Shown one piece after another: positions 9,784 to 20,231 of a stretch of DNA of 64,000 nt. Within the stretch, counting starts at the first letter, position 1. Every line of letters starts with the position of its first letter. A program made the position numbers and the translations under genes. Source of the DNA: Aquilaria yunnanensis (taxonomy: Eukaryota > Streptophyta > Magnoliopsida > Malvales > Thymelaeaceae); the NCBI GenBank assembly GCA_039654915.1, contig CM077593.1, forward strand, positions 78,348,501 to 78,412,500, read 5' to 3'. Below the pieces are notes generated by a model. The model worked only from the letters and a program-made list of their open reading frames with translations. It made no database searches and had not been told where the DNA came from.

Positions 9784-12700
9784 TTACAGAACTTCAGAAT
9801 TGATTCTACCCCCATTGGCCTCGATAGCTCCACCTTCACCAGGAGGTGCATAGTTTGATGCATAATCTGAGTTGTCCATGCACTGACTAGAATTTGAAAT
9901 GTCAGCTATGGAACAAAGATTTTCAGATCCTTGGTAAGTGATATATTGTTGGACCAGACCACTTTCCGGTGTGCATTGAATTGGTGGGTTCACTAAATTC
10001 CCTGCTTTGCGCCCACCTGAGAGCCTAGAAGAAGCAGGTAATTCAGGTGTGTCAGAAAGCTTAATCGGGAATTCCAGCGGCTGGTGAAATAGTAAATGCG
10101 CCACAGTACGATCTATAGGATTGGTCTCTGTTTCTGTGTCGCCAGCCCTGCATCATTAGATACATGTTTTAGGTGCTCATCATATATGCTGCATTTTAAC
10201 GGAAATCATACTGAATATGCTCCAGTTTTCAAAGTTATAACCTGCTTCCGACTAAAAACCCACCAATAAACTCATAATATCTTCACTAAATTGTAAATCT
10301 GGTGAGGAATGGATTTTTCACTCTCGTACTAACTGGGAAGGTTAGACTTATGAGGCATTTGTTCTGATTTCAATTCATGAGTTTGAAATATATAAATTAG
10401 CAACTTTTGGAGTTTTGACTGAGCAAGAAAAGTGCATCAATAAGCCCTATCAAACCAACAAAAAAAAAAGAAAGGAAACAGCTATACGCAAGTTGAAAAG
10501 AACAAAAGTGACGCAGGATAACAAGGGATAAAGGGAACACAAAAGCCTTCCCAAATTTGATACTAATCCACTAAGATACCAGATTTACTAGGATAATAAT
10601 TGAACTGCAATGCTAGGCAACTATGGAGAGACAGTTCAATAGACAATACACATCAAAACTTAAGGTCCAGCTATTCACCAGTTTGGAGGTCTGTCTCCAG
10701 TGTGCTCTAGCACACTGGTGAAACAAGCCCTTATGAACCAGATGTTTTGGTCATGGCATGAATCCTGGCTGGTGATATTGCATTAAAGAAAATGCTTTGG
10801 GGATGAAGCAAAACGCTCTATTTTCATCCACATAGCAGGTAGAAGATGAGGTTGCCCAAATAAAATGCATGCTAGAACCTGAGCTTAAGTTGCTAGGAAA
10901 TGCCATCCAGGAGTTAACTGAGGTTTGTGAACAGGTGAAGGCCACTTTACATAGTGGGGATAATGCGGGAGGGTTCAAGGAATTCAGTCAAGAAACAACA
11001 AGAGTATGGTTTGTAAACTTTGTAATTCAGCTTATAGAAGCCAAAATTCTCAGGGAACGTTATAATTACCCCCTAAGGTTTACCCTAACCTACAGTTTGC
11101 CTAATTTATTTTTAAAAGCCTACACTTTGCCCACGAAACTGTAATTTAAACTATACGATAGTTATCTTCCAGTTATTTTGATCTTTGCAATATTTTTTTA
11201 TAGTTACTAGACATTTTAAATTATCAATTTTTCCCTTCTGTAAATGCATTTTTCTTCCTATACATGCATATCAGTATTTTTTAAAGGTCGGTTGGCTATG
11301 AAACTAAAACACAATTATCAGACAGTTTAATTTAGGGTTTCAAAAGTTGTTATCTGACACCATAAAGGAAGTAGGGGGTAAAGTGTACGTTTTTTAAAAT
11401 AGAGATAGTAAAGTGTAGGTTAGACCAAACCACAAGGGGGGCGTTTGTAATTTACCCAAATTCTTATGGGATTAGTATTACTCTCTCTGTCTCATTCGGT
11501 TTCTTACTTTTCAAAATTTTGTGGCCCAAAATGTGTTACTTTTCCATAACTATGCATCTTCTTCCAAATGCACCCTTCCCATTATACAAATGCTATGAAT
11601 GCTCCTTGTTGTAATTACACGGTTTATCAAAGGGTTATCATGGAGAAACATGTCTAAGATGCTTATGTTGCAGAATATCCAAAATATTTGAAAAAAAGTC
11701 AAAAGTGACAAACATTATGGGATTGAGTACTGTTACTTTAATGATGACAAATGAGTGGACACCTATGACATGATTCCAAATCTATGAACAATCCTTTGTC
11801 ACCAAGTAGCCAATTTATATAGTGCATCATTCTTGAGAACAGGAACTCAATTTGGGAAATAACTCCGAAGCACCATGCAAGATCACAACAGATAAGACCA
11901 ATCTGGTAGAAAAGAGAGCCCTTCTCCCCCGATCAATTAAAAATGTACTGCAGCATACCGTTTACATACCTGTCATGGCCTCTAGTTTCCTCCATAACAA
12001 AAACTTCATGGTCTTTCCAGCCACCTTTGGTAGTACTGCTTGTATCACTAGCATAATGTCTCTGAATTGCACATTGAGCCAATCGGAACAGGCTATCCCT
12101 CATACAGAGTCTGATTCTTACATCCAACTGCGACAAAACATTGCTCTGGCAGGTCACTAATTCCACATAACTCTAAAAGGAAAGAGATACTGAAATTGAG
12201 CAGCATATACCTTAGAGATAACTTCTTGAAGCCCATGGAGTACTTTGTACTCTCCAGAAGAGTCATCAATTGTTACAGAAACAGCATTAGAATCATCCTG
12301 TTCATAGGGCGAGCTTGGATCAAAAGAGTGAAGAGTGCTTGTTTCCTCAATATCTGGTACTTCAACCCTTCTAATTTGATCTTCTTGAGGTCCACCTATA
12401 GCTAAAGATCGATTGATCACAGGAACGTGATGACTAAACTGCTGCTGTTGTTTTTGAATTGCAAGCAATGCTTGCATTTGCTGGCGCCGTCTCAATTTTT
12501 CAATCTTCTCTTGTGGTGTCATGGTTGAAGTTTTTCCAAGACCCTCCTTGAAACTATTCAAAAGATTCTCATTAGCATTGCTTAGATAAGAAGAAAATCA
12601 AACAAATAGAAGAATGAAATTCACATACTGGATGCTGGACACCACAGGCATTGCTTGATAAGGATTTATTTGACTCCCATTGCTTGCATGGGCTATGAAT

Positions 12701-15700
12701 GCATTAGACATGTGCTTTTGTGGCCCAGAGTCAGGTGCTTGAGGTTGTGTCTGCTGACTCACAGCATATGGAGAGGATTTTGATGAGGAATATGCTAATT
12801 GATTAGCATTAATCACTGCACTTCCAGATGGAGTCCAAGAACCATGGAAATCGTGCAATAGTTTTCCCTCAGCTATTTCATCTGCCCTTTTCTGATACTT
12901 TGAAAGCTTTTTCTCGCCATATGGAGGCATGCAGGACTTGAAGAAATGGAATATATGGTAAGCATTTCAAGGAAGTGTTCACGGTGTACGTTAAATTACA
13001 TTGAATCATTTTCACATAAACTTTCTATGTTCTACCTTATCCTCACACATAGCCAAGACTGTAAACCACAATGACAACTGTCAGACACCTTTATCTAAAG
13101 ACATCAATATTCTTCCCAAAGGTAGCCAAGATTGTAAAACTCAATGACAACAGTTAGAAACCTTTATCACAAGACATCAATATTCTTCCCAAAGGCAGGA
13201 AAACTACCAATTAAGATCCCGTTCCCTTGATTTTCCAAGGTTGTTACGCCATTAAAAAAACTATCAATAGCCATATGTACCAAAGCTAAGGTAATTATGC
13301 TATATGTATGGGCATTTGTTTGTTGTGTGTGTAATGTAAAATTATTCCCATGCCTGAGCTGCATGGCCAGCATAGAAAATAAAAATGTCATGACCAAGTT
13401 CTAAGAAAAGTTCTCTATCTTCCAAACCTGCTTGCACAATATTTAAAAACGGCAGAATCAAGGTCTCTATAGCTTTTTGTTGGCAATGCCAACCAGAGTT
13501 ATTAATATGGCGTATGACTTAAGAATCATAAGTAATGAATCTAATATGAGAATGGTTGCAAATTATTAATAAAACCTATTACCTTATGTGAAACATTATT
13601 AGGAATTGAAACCCGAACAGGAGCAGGGCGAGATTTGGTTGCAGCGGCCTTCCCACCAATTTTGACATTTGTCTGCAAATATATAAAGCAAGAAGGGCCA
13701 TTTCCTCAGTTGATTGGTTAAGTGAAAAACATGAAACATGGATAACTATTCTCATAAATATCTCAGACCTGCCCCTTAGGTATGGATTTACTTTTATCTC
13801 CAGCATTCTCTAGAACATGAGATGCAGGATCAACCATATTCCCATAACTAAGAGCACGAGCGTGATCATCCCGTTGCTTGCATTGTGTTTCAATTTCTGC
13901 ATTCTGACTTATGCTCTTTGTCCTTGATACTCCTGATCCCAAACTTGTGGAGTCAGCAGTAGTATGAAACGATTTTCCTGGGCTATCAGCATCCTTCGAG
14001 GAAGACCATAGCTTGTCTGCACTAGGGAGATTTACATTGCCAAATATTTGCTCATCATTGCTGCAAAATAAAAACTTGTGAGAATATCAAGTCAGAAAAA
14101 CAGTTGTGTACCATTGAGGGATATGAGTGAGCATATATCATAAAATCATTTTTTTAGACTCTTACAAAATTTGGAGTACACAACATGTTTACATATACCA
14201 GCAACAGCTGTCAAGCTCTATACAATGAAATTTTTCTATGAAATCTATCAAATTGCAGAATGCTAATCAGATCAGGATAAGCTTCACTAAGATATTTTGT
14301 ATCTAGAGCTACCACTTTACCTGAAGATTCGATCAAGGTCATCAAAGCTTCCAACATTAGCCCAGCTATAGTCAACAAAATCACCTTGTTCCTTACCTTC
14401 ATGCAGATTTTCGAAAAAAGGCCCTTTGTCAAACACATTTGTCCGTCCTGTTAAGGAATAATTTACTTGTTAGATTGCTAAAATCGTGGAACACATTGTT
14501 CTTTCCAACTTTTATCAATTAACAAGTAGCTCACCACTGGTTGAACTATTTGTTACTTCAGAAAAATTGCTGGAGGGCTTGGCTGCTGCGGAGTCCTGCT
14601 TGATTTTTGATACAGACAACTCGGACCATGAGTCCATTCTGAATTCTGGGGTTGAAATTCCTTCACCGGGGTTGACAGACGAACCATTTTCCAGTTTTAT
14701 TCCATCTGCATCAGCTTTAGCCACAGGTAATTTCTGCTCAGTCAGCTTGGCAGCCGTACTTTGTTCACTCCATTCCTTCTTATTGCAATAATTTTCTGTG
14801 CCCGCTTGATATGGCACTATATGGTCATCACTCTCAGTAGCCTGACCCCATATTATACTAGTAAGCTGAAAATAAATAGGAACTGTTAACAAAACATCAA
14901 AAGAAGCAAACCAGTATATAAACACACAGTTAAAGGATTTGGTTCATTTATGCTAGGTTATGGGACTACTCATTGGGCCATGCCTAACATTGTTGATTGA
15001 AATTACATGCTTCCTCAGTCCCAAGAAGAACGGTAACTTTTCATTTTTTTCATACATATTAGTTTTGCTATGCCACATGACTCGTATTTGTGTCACCCTA
15101 CCAGTAACTGCATGTACAACCAAATTAGTTGCTTGGCATGCTAAGGGCAAAAAATAGACTATACAGTTTGTTCAATGTCCATGCCATTTCTTTAGAACAC
15201 ATAAACTTGAAGACAAGATATCCTTTTAGCAGTGGAGGTAGTATTAACGTCACTCTTTCCTGCTCTTACTAGTTTTTTGCATGTTCTTGTTTCCCTCACT
15301 TCTTGTGCATATGAGTTAAGCTCATAAAATGTTTTCAGTTAGTCTAATGGAATTCATCCCATGAGGTACAGTGATTACAAATAAGAAAATGTCTGAATAG
15401 ACCCCCTCAGGGGCTGAATGGGATCAGCAAAGGAGATAAAAAAGTATCATTACCCTGGTACTTGTAATATTGTACCCAAAGAAAGTACGATAACTGTTCA
15501 AAGCTTACTAAGGTTCATACGTCACCAGCAGAAGAAGATCAAATCTTTTTTTCAATATACAACGGGGAAATCAGAAGAAGAAATTAGTCATTGGGCACTG
15601 ATATTTTAAAATTCATCATCATCTTCATACGCATAGCATGTCAACTTCAACTTCACTTCTCTGATTATTCAATAATATAAATAAGATAAAGGAATACATT

Positions 15701-17483
15701 AATCAAATGAGCAACAAGAATAACAATCATCATCATCATCATCATACTGCATCTCAATCATAACTACGTTGGGGCTGGTGGCACAAAGTTTATAGTGTCA
15801 ATTATCTGTCAAAAGACAATCAATGCTACTAGCTGATGCTAGAGCAAAGTGGCAGAATTTTTAAACAGAATGATCTTCTCGACTCAATCCTCTTACGAGA
15901 GAATAATGAGATGAAATTTCGATAATTTCATAATCATAGGTTGTCTTCCAGTTGCATGGAAAAATATCATGAGACGATGATGAGTTAAGACCATTGCTAA
16001 TTGCTATAGTCACGTTCTATTACAAGAAATAAAACCTATTTATATTTCATGACACAACCACAAGTACTAAACAAGATTGATGCACAGGCTGTTCCTGTCT
16101 AAACCATTGTCAGGTTCCTACTGTCAACAGTTAGAATACCTGATAAAATAGGGGGAAAATGGGAACTTCACATCTGCTTCCATAAACAACTGCCACAGCT
16201 TCTTATTTGAGTAAAGTTTTACCAATCTTGAAAATTAACATAACAAACTTCTAGGACGAAATAGAAAAACACACAGACTACCTCAGCAGAATAAGTTCTC
16301 CTTTGCAACCTAAAACCTAGGAGTTAATTTAACTAATTTGATTTCTGTCCTACAGTTTCAGTGGGCTAAAAATTTGGAGTGTACTACTTTGCTCTCCCTA
16401 AGAGCATGCATGAATGTTATAGTATCCCCCCCCAAAACCAAAAGAAAAAAACCACACACACGCAAAGGAAAAAAACCAGTTAATGCCTTTTGTCATTCAT
16501 TCCCTTGTTAAAATAGTTCTACAGCTTTATTTCCATCAGTCAATTACCGCATTTAACTCTATGTCTCTGGAGTCAAACAAACCAAAATAAGTAGTGTGGC
16601 AACATTCAAATGATTACTCCTTAAATACATACATGGTTCATCATAATTGGCACCTCCTTCACAATTATCTTTCACAACAGTGATAACCAGTTTCACCTCC
16701 CTATGTGCTTACTGGATCCATCCCAGTACTAGTTTCATTCCAGTTCTGTTAAATTCCCCATGAAGGGGGGTATCCAGTGGATATATACAGTGGTAACGCA
16801 CCCAGTTATTTCCAAGTGGTTTTAGTTTAGGTGCTTTAACAACTTCCATGCCTCCAGAAGACAACCCCAATGTCCAACCCAAAAAGTTTGCCTTCCATTG
16901 CCTCCCTCCATCCTAGATAGGTTTCATGCACTCGAAACCATAATTTATCCCCTGACAGCGATGCTTTGTTAGCACACTCAAACCAGCATTTGCAATTGTC
17001 TTGGCATCTTGAGCACTGAAACCAGAAGAAACCTTGGAAAATTATGTGAAATTAGCCATGTCCGATGTTTGGAATAGAGTCTAAATCTTCCACCGTCTGG
17101 AAATATGTTCAACACCTGCACCTAAACCTGAATCTGATAAGGTAGACGCTAATAATTTTCTTTCACATATCCAAAAGCTGCTACTGAAAATTTTTTAGTC
17201 CAAAGCACAGATTCCGAACAAGCTTAGTTGTTTCCAACACCATCCTGAAATTCAAATAAAGGACTTCGCCATGCACCATTTCATGCACTTAGAAAGAGCA
17301 CCTAAAGCGCAGAGTAAACACACAAGAAACGCGCAAACGATCTAGAAACTTCAAATGAACTCTTAACCTGACTTAAAGTTTCTCGGAACAGAGCCGAAGA
17401 GTCAAACATATGAAAACGAAAACGAAAAAGAAGAGAGCAGAGAGAAACAGATCGCCAACCTCCTCGTCGTTCCAATCAAACAT
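9784..17483 (-). CDS. LNK2: LNK2-like clock and light-response coactivator, 9 exons
   Basis: Exons on the minus strand are 17460-17483, 14535-14865, 14321-14447, 13769-14060, 13583-13672, 12629-12936, 12211-12580, 11970-12127 and 9784-10147. They join in phase to 687 residues. Seen: start MFDWNDEELTSIIWG, EQGDFVDYSWANVGSFDDLD (138-157), a glutamine-rich MTPQEKIEKLRRRQQMQ block (411-427), LDVRIRLCMRDSLFRLAQ (515-532) and NPIDRTVAHLLFH (576-588). These are the conserved LNK2 blocks in order; Arabidopsis LNK2 is somewhat shorter. LNK proteins are plant-specific nuclear partners of RVE8/REVEILLE factors that activate afternoon and evening clock genes. All introns start GT and end AG. Exon 6 starts after an AAG acceptor and intron 6 would be only 48 nt, so the 12581-12936 junctions are the least certain part. 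LNK1 is the nearest alternative name. Confidence 0.93.
10697..10718. repeat. Perfect short inverted repeat
   Basis: Arms CCAGTGTGC and GCACACTGG are separated by TCTA. It lies in the LNK2 intron and could form a hairpin in DNA or pre-mRNA; no function is implied. Confidence 0.6.
10846..11010 (+). other. Coding-like fragment antisense to LNK2 intron 8
   Basis: After a CACATAG sequence that resembles a splice acceptor, the + strand is open for more than 50 codons. It has a non-random, soluble composition (ALPHA-helical, with LEPELKLLGNAIQELTE and CEQVKATLHSGDN). The family is not recognised. It could be an exon fragment carried in by a transposon, or chance. Confidence 0.25.
11056..11455. mobile_element. 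MITE with long imperfect inverted ends (Mutator-like type)
   Basis: The left end reads ATTACCCCCTAAGGTTTACCC and then AACCTACAGTTTGCC. The reverse complement of the right end reads GGGTAAATTACAAACGCCCC, then TTGTGGTTTGG and AACCTACACTTTAC. These form imperfect inverted repeats of about 40 bp. Right-end text of this GGGTAAATTACA type is common to a widespread plant MITE group. It sits in LNK2 intron 8. No transposase frame is present. Confidence 0.6.
11479..11729. mobile_element. Stowaway-type (Tc1/mariner) MITE
   Basis: The element starts TACTCTCTCTGTCTCATTCG and ends with GTCAAAAGTGACAAAC, ATTATGGGATTGAGTA. The reverse complement of the right end (TACTCAATCCCATAATG) pairs with the left. It is flanked by TA, the usual Stowaway target, and is 251 bp long. 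It lies in LNK2 intron 8, 24 bp from the other MITE. Confidence 0.7.
14866..17459 (-). other. LNK2 intron 1
   Basis: A 2.6-kb first intron follows the 24-nt coding exon 1. It starts GT after GAGGAG and ends TTTTCAG. Apart from the ATC microsatellite and a C8 run near 16428 I see no element in it. Long first introns of this kind often carry regulatory sequence, but no specific site is claimed. Confidence 0.8.
15727..15748. repeat. (ATC)n microsatellite
   Basis: About seven ATC units in LNK2 intron 1; a further short CATCATCATC run is at about 15614. Confidence 0.8.
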
Positions 17484-17547
17484 CTCCAAAAAAACAGCGA
17501 GAATCCACAGAGTCGTCACGAAACCGCCGCAAAATTTCCGTGCACAT
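17476..17547 (-). promoter_or_regulatory. Upstream ORF overlapping the LNK2 start codon
   Basis: In the presumed leader, an ATG at 17547-17545 opens a 23-codon frame. Its TGA (17478-17476) lies just past the main ATG (17483-17481), in another frame, so the two overlap by 8 nt. If the transcript begins upstream of 17547, ribosomes using it would pass the main start. The transcription start is not known, so this is conditional. Confidence 0.5.
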
Positions 17548-17815
17548 CTCAGATTCGCAGGCGAAAACGAAAGCTGTTAAACCAGACACCTCGGGAGCTC
17601 AGCAGAGCGAAGCATCAACAGCGCCGTCGTCGGTTTTCACGAACTTCGCAGGCGATGCGAACTCGGCCAAAAAAGAGGATCAGGTGAAGGTGTGGAGGAT
17701 TTTATTTTACAGTGATGCAGGGAGTTTTCCAGAGAGAGAAAGAACGGACAAGAGAGGGAGGGAGAGAGAAGTGTGGGTCCCACTTAGAGTGGTAACTCGT
17801 GGTGGTGGGAGGTGA

Positions 17816-17821
17816 CACGTG
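17816..17821. promoter_or_regulatory. G-box CACGTG upstream of LNK2
   Basis: A perfect CACGTG within ACACGTGT lies about 333 bp upstream of the LNK2 ATG. G-boxes bind bZIP and bHLH factors including HY5 and PIFs, which fits a light- and clock-regulated gene. A second ACGT core (TGACGTG) is at 17875-17881, and CCAAT boxes lie at 17851-17855 (+) and 17882-17886 (-). Confidence 0.5.
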
Positions 17822-17981
17822 TAAGGGGGCGCACATGAAAGTGTTGGTTACCAATGAAGGGGGATCTTTTGCTCTGACGTGATTGGTTGGCACTTGGCAG
17901 GGGTCTATATTTGAGTTTCATTTGCATTACGGTTTCATTTCCATTACGGTTTCATTTCGTTTTTATGTTTTCCGTTCTCTT

Positions 17982-18112
17982 TTTCTTTTAATTCTATGTT
18001 TGACTCGTAGGATGAAGGTACATTTGGTCCTAGGCGTTTGTTTTCCTTTTCCGCCCCCTCTTTCTTTTAATTCTATGTTTGACTGGTAGGATGAAGGTAC
18101 ATTTGGTCCTAG
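17982..18112. repeat. 79-bp-offset tandem duplication upstream of LNK2
   Basis: TTTCTTTTAATTCTATGTTTG followed by a GTAGGATGAAGGTACATTTGG block occurs at 17982-18034 and again at 18061-18112, with one C/G change inside the core. Just upstream, 17918-17960 holds a smaller repeat of CATTACGGTTTCATTTC. Confidence 0.8.
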
Positions 18113-19249
18113 ACCTTGACTAGACTTCTCAAAAGAGTCCTAATGCTTTCTGATTGTACTTTCGAGTCCTGAACCCTAGTGTGTGTTTGCACTATTTATG
18201 AGCGGATGAGTACTGTAAATCTATAAATCTATAGTAACCAAAATTGACCACCTAAATTTAAAAGTTTTTATCCTCTAGGCCACAAAACTTTGCTTCCTCA
18301 CTATCAGACCCTGGAGCAACAAATTGCTGCAACAATGCACGATCTTCTACCTAGTTTTTTTTAACCAAACCTGTATTAATTTTTAACATTTCAAAAAACA
18401 TAGTCCTTGCAAATGTGGATAAATTATTTACATAGGTACAAGAAATTTAGTATTTCTCACACATATAGCAGATAACGATAAACACAAGAACATGTTTCTC
18501 ATCTTGTCAAGGATAAATTACAAAAACTCCCAAAAGATTTGGGTAAAATTCTACATTGTCTCCTATTTTAGATACATAGTAAATATCTAAGCAAGGTTAT
18601 CAAAGCCAAGATTCTATATAGATTTATTTTTTTTTACACTATATAAAGTCATAGAGTTGAAAGATTTGACAAAAAAGGCCTAAAAACTCTAAAAAAAATA
18701 ATTACTATCCAAATTATATTTTTCAGTTTATATTTCACAATATTTTCAATTACTATGAAGAATGTGTCATTATAAACCTAGGAATTAAGATTTAAATGTC
18801 TTGTTATCAATTATGATAAAATATTTTTGTGATTGTTTTGGATGGTCATTTTAGATAATTTACAATGTTGGAGGCTTAAATGAAGATGAGGTAAGAGCTG
18901 GATGAATTCATGAAGTTTTTTTTTATGGGGATGAATTCATGAAGTTAAGTGAGCATTCGAGGTTAGGCTTAAAAGAAATGGGACTGCAAAATAAAGGAAG
19001 ATGAAAAAGAGAAGATGGTGGCTTGCTTGGCGGAGGGTAGGCCTTTGGGAGCTTAGTGGCTTGAGCTACTGTTTTGGCCCATACTGGTGGTAGGTGTTGC
19101 CATCAGTGATAAAAGAGATTGTAGGTGGTGACAGTACTAGATTCATGTTGATAATATGGGGTTCATATGGGGTTTCAGGAGCCATAGAACTCAACAAAAA
19201 TTAACTAAAATCTTCTAAGATTCAAGTGAAACGGGGTAAATTGGGTGCT
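18113..19249. other. Intergenic DNA, one possible MITE end
   Basis: No gene. GGATAAATTACAAAAACTCCC at about 18510-18530 resembles the end of the GGGTAAATTACA MITE group in LNK2 intron 8, but a partner end was not found. An AAATATCT word at 18581-18588 is a near match to the clock evening element, about 1.1 kb upstream of LNK2. Confidence 0.35.
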
Positions 19250-19307
19250 GAAAAATTCTATACCTATAATGAAAAATTCTATACCTATAATGAAAAATTC
19301 TATACCA
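19250..19307. repeat. 21-bp tandem repeat, 2.8 copies
   Basis: The unit GAAAAATTCTATACCTATAAT occurs twice in full (19250-19270, 19271-19291) and once in part. The two full copies are identical, which implies a recent duplication. Confidence 0.85.
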
Positions 19308-19429
19308 ATTATTGAGCCGAATCACAAAAACTTGAACAGTTAACGTGTTCAAGTTTTCTACGGTATCCACACGAACCACTAGGATCACCACGTCTCCACT
19401 ATGTTCCGGTAGATGCATTCATCTTGTGC

Positions 19430-20231
19430 TTATAGTGCTAGTTTGTATCCTCCAATGTATGACAAGAGGAGAGTACGGTTGGAACTTTTAGAACCATTTT
19501 GATTTTGTCTAAGGGAGACATCTACGAAAATAATCACTATATAACATATATATAGTGAAGTGTATGTCACTCTTGTATAACCTAATCTATGGTTTCCTGA
19601 TTACCAAGTAGATTGACTTAAATTGATGACATTGATGCTCTATATCAACTTATCCGAGCATAACTAGGCATTTCTTCAGTCTCACTCAATCAAGGGGCCC
19701 GAATATATCACTTTCATTACATAAGAGAGACAAATTTCATCTTGATCATATAAATTCTTCCACATGATATGTAACATACCAAATAACTACCTTTATGTTC
19801 ACATATTTACAAGCAAAAAGGGAAAGTATCAAAGTATGTGACTCATATGCAGGGGATCTTGATGCTATAAGGTCAAAGGACTACATATATCATGATGACT
19901 ATGAGAATCACTTATGACACTCATATAATGATCCATGTAGCGTTCTCATTATGGGTCGGTCCAGTGCATAGGTTCTCCAACTTATACCCGTATGTGGACT
20001 ACACATCTTATATTAGTCTTCACATATGCTAGTCTTTATGTATTATTACAACTTATTCCACAATAATACTAAACCATGAATGTTTCAGAATACTATTATT
20101 CTAGAGTTGTAATTATATTTGATTATGTTACATAGAAAGAAATAACAAATACAATTATTGGAATAATGCCTCAATAAAATATCACGACTTAATGTGTAAG
20201 ATACAATTATCTTATGATTGGCTTTTGGGAC
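19430..20231 (+). mobile_element. Probable Ty1/copia LTR remnant
   Basis: The text is typical of copia LTRs: no coding capacity, strings of short tat/cat words, and a right end TTTTGGGACAATACTAACA that closes in CA. The left border is not clear and no primer-binding site follows, so it may be a decayed solo LTR. Confidence 0.35.

Larger units (their letters stand above)
10148..11049. other. LNK2 intron 8, distal part
   Basis: Intronic sequence on the minus-strand gene. It includes a 9-bp-arm inverted repeat at 10697-10718 and a short coding-like stretch on the opposite strand at about 10846-11010 (described separately). Confidence 0.6.

Noticed and set aside
18581..18588. AAATATCT as a clock evening element for LNK2
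   Set aside because: It is one base short of the full element, 1.1 kb upstream, in AT-rich DNA where the word is expected by chance; mentioned only as a note.
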